Shown piece by piece: positions 1-5,566 of a stretch of DNA of 6,211 bases. The notes under the pieces were generated by a model. It had not been told where the DNA came from. It did no database searches and saw only the letters and a list, made by a program, of their open reading frames with translations. The position numbers and the translations under genes are program-made. Numbering within the stretch: the stretch's first letter is position 1; every line of letters begins with the position of its first letter. The DNA comes from Deltaproteobacteria bacterium RBG_16_54_18 (lineage in GTDB: Bacteria; Desulfobacterota; B13-G15; RBG-16-54-18): positions 1 through 6,211 of the forward strand of contig MGQT01000034.1 in assembly GCA_001797935.1 (NCBI GenBank). The letters run 5' to 3'.

Positions 1-2737
1 CATTTTTGAGCAGGGTGTCCACATCAATGCCATCATCGGGGAAGATGGTAAACCCGATGCTGACGCTCGTGCGAAGTTCCTGGTCTTCCAGTATAAAAGG
101 TTCTTGAAAGGATTCAAGGATCTTTCGCACAACTTCCATAGCATTGTCTAATCCCGCTATATGCGGCACGAGCAGTAAAAATTCGTCACCCCCCATGCGG
201 GCAAGCGTGTCACCCTTGCGCAGGTGCCCCTTGAGCCGCTTACTAATAAGCCGCAGTAGCTGATCCCCTACGTTGTGCCCCAGCGTATCATTAATGTCCT
301 TAAATCGGTCGATATCGAACAGCAGAACGGCAAGTTTTTGCCGATGGCGTTCTGCCTGAGCCAGGGCCAGCGTAAGGCGGTCGTTAAATAATACCCGGTT
401 AGGCAAGTCGGTTAATGCGTCGTGCGTGGCGATATAGGCGAGCTGTTGTTCCGTACGCTTGCGCTCGGTAATGTCACGGGCGACACTGAGAATGGCATTT
501 TTCCCTTCGAGTTCGATCGGACGCTCATTAACTTCGGCAACAATCTTTTTTCTGGTGCGCGAAATGTAGGTCGTCTCGAAGTTGCACGAGCCGTTTTCAC
601 GGGCCATACCGACATGCTCGGTCAGCGCGGCAGCTTCCTCAGATTTAACAATATCACGAAGATTTTTGCCTATTAAGTCTTGGACGGGCCATTCGAATCG
701 TTTTGCCGCCACATCATTGGCATATAGAATGGTACCGTCTTCATCGTGCACCATAACGCTTTCGGGGATCGCCTCAAAGAGTTTCCGTAGTCTGTTTTCG
801 GATGCCCGCAACGCTTCTTCCGCCTGTTTGCGCTCGGTGATATCGCGCGCGATGCTCAGGACAACCGGCCTGCCGCGATATTCGACGATTTGGCTGCTTA
901 CCTCAGTGGGAATAGCGGTGCCATCGCGAAGCTGGTGCGTTGTTTCGTACAGGAAATAACCTTGCTTGCGTATTTCCTCTACGCCCGGCATGAGGTACTT
1001 CACCCGTTCGGGGGTCATGATGTCTTGGGGTGTCATCCGCAGGAATTCTTCCTTGGCGTACCCGTAGCGATTGCAGGCAACGGTGTTGACATCAATGAAC
1101 CTGCCTCTGAGGTCGTGCACGAAAATGGCATCGGCGGCGGAGTCGAACAGGGTTCTATAGCGCATCTCCGACTCGCGCAACTCGTCTTCCGTCCGTACAC
1201 GCTCGGTGATATCGGAGAGCATTATAATGATCCGCCCATCTTCCAACACCGTTCCCTTGAATTCGATCTCCTTTACCGCTCCATCCTTGCACACCACGCT
1301 GAATGCCCTATCAAAGGTTTTGCGAGGCAAGTCTTTTCGCCATAGTTCGATGGATTTATGCCGATACTGTTTGTTGGGAAAGGCCCGGCGAAACCAGTCC
1401 TTTCCCGTCGGGATATCTGCCAGCGTATAGCCGGTAATTTTGGTAAATGCCGAATTGACATAGAGATAGCGTCCATCTTTGTCCAGCAAGGCCGCGCCGT
1501 TCGGGGCCTCCTGGAGAGTAGAGTAAAAGGTCTCCCGTTCCCTCTGTAATAGTGCTTCGGCCCTCTTGCGCTCCTGCACCTCATCCTCGATGCGCGCGAC
1601 GTATTGCGCATTGGCTATCGCCAAACCGATGATCTTGCCGATATTAACGAAGGTTTTACGTTCAAGGTCCGTCACGCCATGCGATCGCTCTTTAAAACAA
1701 AGATCGATGACTCCTAATGCTCGATCCTGATAGAGCAACGGTATTACGGTGATACTCTGGAGCCCGTGGTCGATGAGAGCTTGCTTTAAACCGCGGGCGA
1801 CACGATTGTCGCCCGGTATATTTTCACACGTTACAACATCCCTGCTCGTAATGGCGATACCCTCTAAGCTTCCTTCCAGTGGTATGCTGAGCACTTTTTG
1901 ACGCATTTTCTCACCGAAGCCGATAGAATGAAGTGTTTCCAGACGCTGCGATTGTTCGTTGACCGCAAAGATATGGACAAAGGAGGTTTGTGTGTAATTC
2001 ATCATGGAGGCCACGGCCTGCTCAGCCACTATCCGGAGGTCGAGCGTGCTATATACTTTGTCGGCGACGGCTTGCAGGATCTCCAAAGAATTCTTTTTCG
2101 TCTGAAGATCGGTTTGCAGGGACCTCAAGGCTTCTTCGGCGCGCCTGCGTTCGGCGATTTCTGCCTGTAATTCTTTATTGGCCCGGATAAGTTCGGTGGT
2201 ACGCCTTTGGACGAGTCCTTCCAAGTGCTCTTTATATTTTTTGAGGTCATCCTCCGACGGCATGTCAGGCGTGATGGCCTCGCAGGTGATGAGATATTCT
2301 CCCGACGGTAACGTCACCGGTCTGAAGCTGATCGTTTTCTCTGAACCGTTTTTACACCTGACGGTAAATATTTTATTTTTTATTTCGCCGTATTTTTTTT
2401 GTAGATCGTTGAACCATGCAGCGATAACCTGTTTGCGGTATTCATCCTGCGGGTATGCCTGGCGAAACCATTCGCGTCCCGTGGGTATATCTTGCAGGGT
2501 ATAACCGAAGATCTCGGTGAACTTGGTGTTAATGCAGGTATAGTGTCCGTTTCTTCCGATGATAGAGACGCCAAACGGAGCTTGTTCCAGCAGAGCGGCA
2601 AACCGCGCTTGTTCAGCTTCCAAGGCGCCCTGTATGTCCTGGCGGTCGCGGTCCGATGCCGTAAGCGCGGCAATACGATGGCGCGCGGCTATTAATTCAT
2701 TGAGGAGTTGTTCTTTTTTCTGTTCTTCATGTTCCAT
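1..2737 (-). CDS. Multi-sensor diguanylate cyclase (PAS-GAF-PAS-PAS-PAS-GGDEF), 3' end outside window
   Basis: Likely makes cyclic di-GMP from two GTP in the cytosol under control of several sensor domains. I translated all 912 visible codons without a stop; the gene runs off the left edge. Approximate order: charged N-terminal helix 1-45, PAS1 46-157, coiled coil 160-225, GAF 219-380, PAS2 400-512, PAS3 520-637, PAS4 644-757, GGDEF from 765. Three PAS domains end in the usual DITER linker (509, 632, 755). The cyclase has FDIDRFKDIND at 807-817, the inhibitory site RKGD at 840-843 and the signature GGDEF at 849-853, so it should be active and product-inhibited. No membrane segment or signal peptide is seen. 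The start at 2737 is the first ATG after an in-frame stop at 2777-2779, with AGGGG four bases upstream. Roughly the last 20-25 residues of GGDEF are missing; a following EAL domain cannot be excluded. The ligands of the sensor domains are unknown. Confidence 0.95.
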   Translation of the reverse strand, partial: MEHEEQKKEQLLNELIAARHRIAALTASDRDRQDIQGALEAEQARFAALLEQAPFGVSIIGRNGHYTCINTKFTEIFGYTLQDIPTGREWFRQAYPQDEYRKQVIAAWFNDLQKKYGEIKNKIFTVRCKNGSEKTISFRPVTLPSGEYLITCEAITPDMPSEDDLKKYKEHLEGLVQRRTTELIRANKELQAEIAERRRAEEALRSLQTDLQTKKNSLEILQAVADKVYSTLDLRIVAEQAVASMMNYTQTSFVHIFAVNEQSQRLETLHSIGFGEKMRQKVLSIPLEGSLEGIAITSRDVVTCENIPGDNRVARGLKQALIDHGLQSITVIPLLYQDRALGVIDLCFKERSHGVTDLERKTFVNIGKIIGLAIANAQYVARIEDEVQERKRAEALLQRERETFYSTLQEAPNGAALLDKDGRYLYVNSAFTKITGYTLADIPTGKDWFRRAFPNKQYRHKSIELWRKDLPRKTFDRAFSVVCKDGAVKEIEFKGTVLEDGRIIIMLSDITERVRTEDELRESEMRYRTLFDSAADAIFVHDLRGRFIDVNTVACNRYGYAKEEFLRMTPQDIMTPERVKYLMPGVEEIRKQGYFLYETTHQLRDGTAIPTEVSSQIVEYRGRPVVLSIARDITERKQAEEALRASENRLRKLFEAIPESVMVHDEDGTILYANDVAAKRFEWPVQDLIGKNLRDIVKSEEAAALTEHVGMARENGSCNFETTYISRTRKKIVAEVNERPIELEGKNAILSVARDITERKRTEQQLAYIATHDALTDLPNRVLFNDRLTLALAQAERHRQKLAVLLFDIDRFKDINDTLGHNVGDQLLRLISKRLKGHLRKGDTLARMGGDEFLLLVPHIAGLDNAMEVVRKILESFQEPFILEDQELRTSVSIGFTIFPDDGIDVDTLLKN

Positions 2738-2919
2738 TGCACCCCTGCTGAGGTCCGCCGGGCGCCTACCCGAAAATCATGGTTCATGGCATCTGCGCAT
2801 CAATGTAACTCGCGAAAACAAAATGCAATGCAGTGCAGCCGTTTCCACCGCTCCGCTGAATAGGTGTATCTCTTTCGCCTCGATTGTGGTGGAGGTTTTT
2901 TTTATTGTTATATCGTCCA

Positions 2920-2944
2920 GGGAATTAGTATACGGCTAGTTCCC
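2920..2944. repeat. 25-base inverted repeat at the 5' end of the cyclase leader
   Basis: The arms GGGAATTAG (2920-2928) and CTAGTTCCC (2936-2944) pair over nine positions with one imperfect pair, around the loop TATACGG. It lies about 10 to 35 bases downstream of the predicted minus-strand transcription start. It could be a repressor operator or a 5' mRNA stem-loop. No T-run follows on either strand, so it is not a standard terminator. Confidence 0.5.
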
Positions 2945-2959
2945 GTGCAATATTGCGAA

Positions 2960-2988
2960 GGAATAGCACAAGCGCATGAAGCTGTCAA
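2960..2988 (-). promoter_or_regulatory. Sigma70-like promoter for the diguanylate cyclase
   Basis: On the minus strand a perfect -35 box TTGACA (2983-2988) is followed by a 17-base spacer and the extended -10 TGC-TATTCC (hexamer at 2960-2965). Transcription would start near 2953 and give a 5' leader of about 215 bases before the ATG at 2737. The layout matches the rhomboid promoter on the other strand, which supports both. There is no experimental evidence. Confidence 0.6.
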
Positions 2989-3063
2989 TGCCCAATAAAT
3001 ACGTCAGGTTGACCTAATGAAGTATACACTCCTTTTGCTGCCCTGTTGAGCGAGGGAAAGGCA

Positions 3064-3092
3064 TTGACTGCACCCCGCGTCTTTGCTAGCCT
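3064..3092 (+). promoter_or_regulatory. Extended -10 promoter just upstream of the rhomboid start codon
   Basis: The -35 box TTGACT (3064-3069) is five of six to consensus. A 17-base spacer follows, then the extended -10 TGC-TAGCCT (hexamer 3087-3092). Transcription would begin at about 3099-3101, essentially on the GTG at 3101, so the mRNA would be leaderless or nearly so. This fits the lack of a Shine-Dalgarno sequence before that GTG. Confidence 0.55.
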
Positions 3093-3100
3093 TTATTCCC

Positions 3101-4069
3101 GTGATACCTCTCCGAGATTCCAATCGTTCCACCACCTTTCCCGTCGTCAATAGCTGCATCATTGCGGCCAGTATTCTGGCGTTTATTATTGAACTGACGC
3201 AGGGGCAAACGATTGCGGCCTTCATCTATCGCTACGGGCTTGTTCCTTCCCGGTATGCAGATCCGCAGCTTGCGGCACGCTTCACCGCCGGCCAGCAGGT
3301 ACTCCCCTTCTTTACCTCTTTGTTTTTACATGGAGGAATTTTTCACCTCGTGGGCAATATGTGGTTCCTCTATATCTTCGGTGACAATGTAGAAGACAGG
3401 CTCGGGCATTTGCGCTATCTCTTTTTCTATCTGCTGTGCGGTTTGGCTGCTGGGGTCTCTCATCTTGTTATCAACTGGGGCGCGAACACTCCCACGATCG
3501 GCGCGAGCGGCGCCATCGCCGGGGTGATGGGGGCATACCTGGTACTGTATCCCCGCGCCAAGGTGCTGACCTTGATCCCCCTTTTTTTCTTCTTCCCCTT
3601 TGTGGAGGTGCCCGCGTTCTTCTTTCTCGGCATCTGGCTCCTCTTCCAGCTGGTGAGCGCCGCGGGTGAAACCGGTCACGTGGGGGGCGTTGCCTTCTGG
3701 GCACATATCGGTGGATTTATATTCGGCATCATCTTTCTAAAACTCATCGAACTGGTTCCAAGAATGGGCGTCCAGGACACGATGCAGCGATGGACGAGGA
3801 AACAGACAACGCCTCGCCTCCACATGATTCATCCGGTCGGATCCGGCGGCAGTCTTGATCTGAGGGGGAATATGACGGTGAGTGAGCGAGAGGCGCGCGT
3901 GGGAGGGCGCAAGCTGGTTACCTTTGCCCGTGATCGCGCAAAGAGAACATTCTCCCTTCAGATCCCGCCGGGGATAACGCCAGGGACGGCCTTGCGGCTG
4001 CGGGGAATGGGGAAGCACACGGCTGAAGGGCTTAAGGGTGATCTGTATCTTACCATAGAGATAAAATGA
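3101..4069 (+). CDS. Rhomboid intramembrane serine protease fused to a DnaJ/CbpA C-terminal domain
   Basis: A 322-residue membrane protein. Residues 1-220 are a six-helix rhomboid core that should cleave transmembrane substrates. Helices lie at about 14-32, 67-93, 104-125, 133-151, 155-184 and 201-219. The catalytic dyad is Ser136 in GASG and His202 in AHIGG. The family's HxxxN motif is His82-Asn86. Residues 220-253 are a polar linker. Residues 254-322 match a DnaJ/CbpA C-terminal peptide-binding domain: a VSEREARVGG segment, then IPPGITPGTALRLRGMG (288-304) and GDLYLTIEIK at the end. There is no J domain, HPD motif or zinc finger. Six helices and a basic N-terminus place both ends in the cytosol. 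I chose the GTG at 3101 because it gives the common rhomboid N-terminus MIPLRDSN and sits at the predicted transcription start. An in-frame TTG at 3083 would add six residues but also lacks a ribosome binding site. The next gene begins 49 bases downstream. Confidence 0.92.
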   Translation: MIPLRDSNRSTTFPVVNSCIIAASILAFIIELTQGQTIAAFIYRYGLVPSRYADPQLAARFTAGQQVLPFFTSLFLHGGIFHLVGNMWFLYIFGDNVEDRLGHLRYLFFYLLCGLAAGVSHLVINWGANTPTIGASGAIAGVMGAYLVLYPRAKVLTLIPLFFFFPFVEVPAFFFLGIWLLFQLVSAAGETGHVGGVAFWAHIGGFIFGIIFLKLIELVPRMGVQDTMQRWTRKQTTPRLHMIHPVGSGGSLDLRGNMTVSEREARVGGRKLVTFARDRAKRTFSLQIPPGITPGTALRLRGMGKHTAEGLKGDLYLTIEIK

Positions 4070-4095
4070 TAGCAGATTCGAGCAGATCATTTTTT
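4063..4095 (+). terminator. Weak A/T-rich stem-loop with T-run after the rhomboid gene
   Basis: AAAATGAT (4063-4070) and ATCATTTT (4086-4093) form a perfect 8-base-pair inverted repeat around a 15-base loop, with a T-run at 4090-4095. The stem overlaps the TGA stop codon. It is mostly A/T, so at best it would be a leaky terminator or attenuator that lets part of the transcript continue into the flavoprotein gene. Confidence 0.3.
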
Positions 4096-4118
4096 ACACG
4101 GCAGAGAGGGAACAAACA

Positions 4119-4676
4119 ATGGCGCGTAATATCCTGGGTGTGGTAGGGAGCCCGCGAAAAAATGGGAATACCCATATTCTCGTCGAAAGAATAGTGGCAG
4201 GCGCACAAGCAACGGGGGCAGTCGGTGATATCATCTTTCTCGGCGATTTGGTAATCCAGGAGTGTAACGGCTGCCATGCCTGTTGGGAGGGCAAGGAATG
4301 CAGTAAGAACGATGCCATGAACACACTCTATCCCCGGATCATCGCGAGCAATGGCATTATTTTCGGAACGCCGGTATACTGGTATGGGCCGACGGCTTTG
4401 ATGAAGGCGTTTGTTGATCGTCTGGTGTATTTTAACTGTCCCGAGAACAGGGCGCTGATACGCGGAAAGTCCGCAATCATCGCCGTACCCTTTGAAGATG
4501 AGGATCTCGCGACTGCCGCGCTTGTAGAGGCTTTTTTTGAAAAGAGCCTGCAGTATTTAGAGATGAAGCTCATCGGCAAAATTCTTGTCCCCGGTGTGAC
4601 CCGCAGGGGGGAGATCGTTGAGAAGGCGGCCTGTCTGGAGGAGGCCTATAATCTCGGGAGCAGATGGCAGCTGTGA
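4119..4676 (+). CDS. Flavodoxin-fold iron-sulfur flavoprotein (Isf-like / NADPH-dependent FMN reductase family)
   Basis: A soluble 185-residue redox protein, probably an electron carrier or small NAD(P)H/ferredoxin-linked reductase that binds FMN. The N-terminal loop GSPRKNGNT (10-18) is the FMN phosphate-binding loop of this fold. GTPVYWYGPTALMKAFVDR (83-101) is the second flavin-binding segment. Between them lies C49-x2-C52-x2-C55-x5-C61 followed by KNDAM. This is the compact cysteine spacing I recall for archaeal Isf proteins, where it holds a [4Fe-4S] cluster. The length suits the family. The start at 4119 has GAGGG about eight bases upstream. It follows the rhomboid gene by 49 bases and precedes the DUF4197 gene by 54 bases on the same strand. 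The substrate is unknown: a quinone, nitroaromatic, oxygen species or ferredoxin partner cannot be chosen from sequence alone. Confidence 0.88.
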   Translation: MARNILGVVGSPRKNGNTHILVERIVAGAQATGAVGDIIFLGDLVIQECNGCHACWEGKECSKNDAMNTLYPRIIASNGIIFGTPVYWYGPTALMKAFVDRLVYFNCPENRALIRGKSAIIAVPFEDEDLATAALVEAFFEKSLQYLEMKLIGKILVPGVTRRGEIVEKAACLEEAYNLGSRWQL

Positions 4677-4718
4677 TCAGCAGAGCGGATTAAAATGCCG
4701 GTTCCCGCACTATTGGAG

Positions 4719-4724
4719 AGGAGG
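4719..4724 (+). promoter_or_regulatory. Ribosome binding site fixing the DUF4197 start
   Basis: A perfect AGGAGG six bases before the ATG at 4731. It selects this start over the in-frame ATG at 4695, which has no purine-rich site before it and would put 12 polar and basic residues in front of the signal peptide. Confidence 0.85.
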
Positions 4725-4730
4725 AGACCT

Positions 4731-5468
4731 ATGAACGCGCGAAGATTGGTTGTTATTGGCCTGATCGTTTTCTTGCTCGCTATGCCCGTGTCAACACCGG
4801 GCGCCGACGACCAGGGGGGCAGTTTCTTGAAAGACGTTTTTGGTATTTTTAAAGGAGAAAAACTATCCGACAGCAAGATCGTCAACGGTCTCAAGGAGGC
4901 CCTGGAAATTGGGACAGGTAACGCCGTCAAGGTGGTTTCTCAGGTAAATGGATACTATGAGAACCCCGCCATTAAGGTCCCCTTGCCGAAGTCGGTGCAG
5001 AAGGTAGAAACGGTCTTGCGAGGTCTGGGGTATGGGCCTGAAGTGGACGATTTTTCGCGGAGCATGAACCGTGCGGCAGAGCAGGCAGCGCCCAAGGCAA
5101 AGGCCCTGTTCTGGGATGCCGTCAAGGCGATGACCTTTGAAGACGCCCGCACGATCCTTAAAGGAAATGACGATGCGGCCACCCGCTACTTTGAGGGCAA
5201 GACCAGAGATCAGCTTCATCAGCTCTTTTTGCCCGCGGTACATACAACCATGGAAACGGTGGGGGTGACTCGCTCGTATCAAAACGTGTACGCAAAGATC
5301 AGCACCATACCCTTTGCCGATAAACTAAAACTCGACCTGGACGGCTATGTCACCGAAAAGGCACTCGACGGGCTTTTCTATATGGTGGCTGACGAAGAGC
5401 GCAAGATCCGCAAAGACCCCGCGGCCCGGGTGACGAAGCTGCTCAAGGATGTGTTCGGGGGGAAATAA
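4731..5468 (+). CDS. Secreted DUF4197 family protein
   Basis: A 245-residue protein that I recognise as DUF4197, a family of exported proteins of unknown function found mainly in proteobacteria-like lineages. Residues 1-25 form a Sec signal peptide: a basic MNARR, a hydrophobic stretch VVIGLIVFLLAM, then a likely cut after the Ala in STPGA. No lipobox cysteine is present, so the mature protein should be free in the periplasm. The mature part is mostly helical with the family's conserved stretches: GLKEALEIGT near 53-62, MNRAAEQAAPKAK at 112-124, DDAATRYF at 147-154, GVTRSYQ at 178-184 and YVTEKALDGLFYMVADEER at 206-224. Its length is normal, with no sign of breakage. It is co-oriented with its neighbours, and its stop codon abuts an AGGAG that could serve the small ORF at 5480. 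No catalytic residues can be named. Confidence 0.9.
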   Translation: MNARRLVVIGLIVFLLAMPVSTPGADDQGGSFLKDVFGIFKGEKLSDSKIVNGLKEALEIGTGNAVKVVSQVNGYYENPAIKVPLPKSVQKVETVLRGLGYGPEVDDFSRSMNRAAEQAAPKAKALFWDAVKAMTFEDARTILKGNDDAATRYFEGKTRDQLHQLFLPAVHTTMETVGVTRSYQNVYAKISTIPFADKLKLDLDGYVTEKALDGLFYMVADEERKIRKDPAARVTKLLKDVFGGK

Positions 5469-5479
5469 GGAGTAATACC

Positions 5480-5533
5480 TTGCCTAAATACATGGGGCCG
5501 ATTGATCCTTCGGTCAAACGGCTCTCTATATAA
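5480..5533 (+). CDS. Possible 17-codon small ORF between DUF4197 and the ferritin-like gene
   Basis: TTG-initiated, reading MPKYMGPIDPSVKRLSI and then TAA. The AGGAG at 5468-5472 overlaps the DUF4197 stop and stands seven bases before the TTG, which is good spacing and would allow translational coupling. I do not recognise the peptide. Most of it lies inside the hairpin at 5494-5525, so it could be a leader-type peptide, a gene remnant or chance. Open frames this short are common by chance, so the ribosome binding site is the only real support. Confidence 0.25.
   Translation: MPKYMGPIDPSVKRLSI
5494..5525 (+). terminator. Strong hairpin between DUF4197 and ferritin-like genes
   Basis: GCCG-A-TTGA-T-CC (5497-5508) pairs with GG-TCAA-A-CGGC (5512-5522) across the loop TTC. 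There is one A/A mismatch and one bulged T, and the stem extends outward by G-C and G-U pairs. The following TCTCTATATAATT is A/T-rich but not a clean T-run. It may end or attenuate transcription of the upstream genes, or protect a processed 3' end. A terminator role is uncertain. Confidence 0.4.
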
Positions 5534-5534
5534 T
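5502..5534 (+). promoter_or_regulatory. Possible promoter for the ferritin-like gene
   Basis: A perfect TATAAT lies at 5529-5534, about 35 bases before the ATG at 5567. The best upstream -35 candidate, TTGATC at 5502-5507, is 21 bases from it. That is too far, although the overlapping TATATA at 5527 would give 19. There is no TG extension. The -10 is attractive but the -35 is poor, so an activator-dependent promoter or chance in an A/T-rich stretch are both possible. Confidence 0.35.
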
Positions 5535-5566
5535 TAATTTAAGGAAATAATCGCGGGGGAGCTACC

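Larger units (their letters stand above)
2738..3100. other. Divergent intergenic region
   Basis: This stretch separates the minus-strand cyclase from the plus-strand rhomboid gene, and I find no convincing gene in it. It holds one good promoter per strand (separate entries), a 25-base inverted repeat at 2920-2944, and a small palindrome AGGT-TG-ACCT at 3006-3015 between the promoters. There is also a tandem ATGCA/ATGCA/GTGCA repeat at 2823-2837 and CATG-GTT-CATG at 2778-2788. A second, weaker minus-strand promoter is possible: TCAACA at 3044-3049, a 17-base spacer and TATACT at 3021-3026. I compared the cyclase leader with the c-di-GMP-I (GEMM) motif by eye and did not recognise it. Confidence 0.7.

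Noticed and set aside
890..1345. Plus-strand open frame of 151 codons antisense to the cyclase
   Set aside because: It lies opposite a continuous 912-codon frame with clear PAS motifs. Its own translation has no recognisable domain. The same applies to the other plus-strand frames between 422 and 2939.
1273..1611. Minus-strand frame of 112 codons in the cyclase region
   Set aside because: It is in a different frame from the cyclase and covers its PAS2 region. The PAS motif appears only in the other frame, so this is a shadow. The minus frames at 2380-2673 and 412-615 were rejected for the same reason.
2878..2903. Terminator-like CCTC...GAGG followed by eight T on the plus strand
   Set aside because: The stem is only four base pairs with a ten-base loop, and no plus-strand gene lies upstream to be terminated.
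2738..2953. A c-di-GMP riboswitch in the cyclase leader
   Set aside because: The leader is long enough, but I could not find the conserved GEMM helices and tetraloop-receptor pattern by eye. An Rfam search would settle it.
3083..3100. TTG at 3083 as the rhomboid start
   Set aside because: It has no ribosome binding site and overlaps the -35 to -10 spacer of the promoter. It would add six residues before the typical rhomboid start MIPLRD.
3326..3706. Minus-strand frame of 126 codons opposite the rhomboid core
   Set aside because: It is antisense to the catalytic Ser region of a clear rhomboid. Its composition reflects the complement of transmembrane codons.
4695..4730. ATG at 4695 as the DUF4197 start
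   Set aside because: It has no Shine-Dalgarno sequence, while AGGAGG stands six bases before the ATG at 4731. The longer form would disturb the signal peptide.
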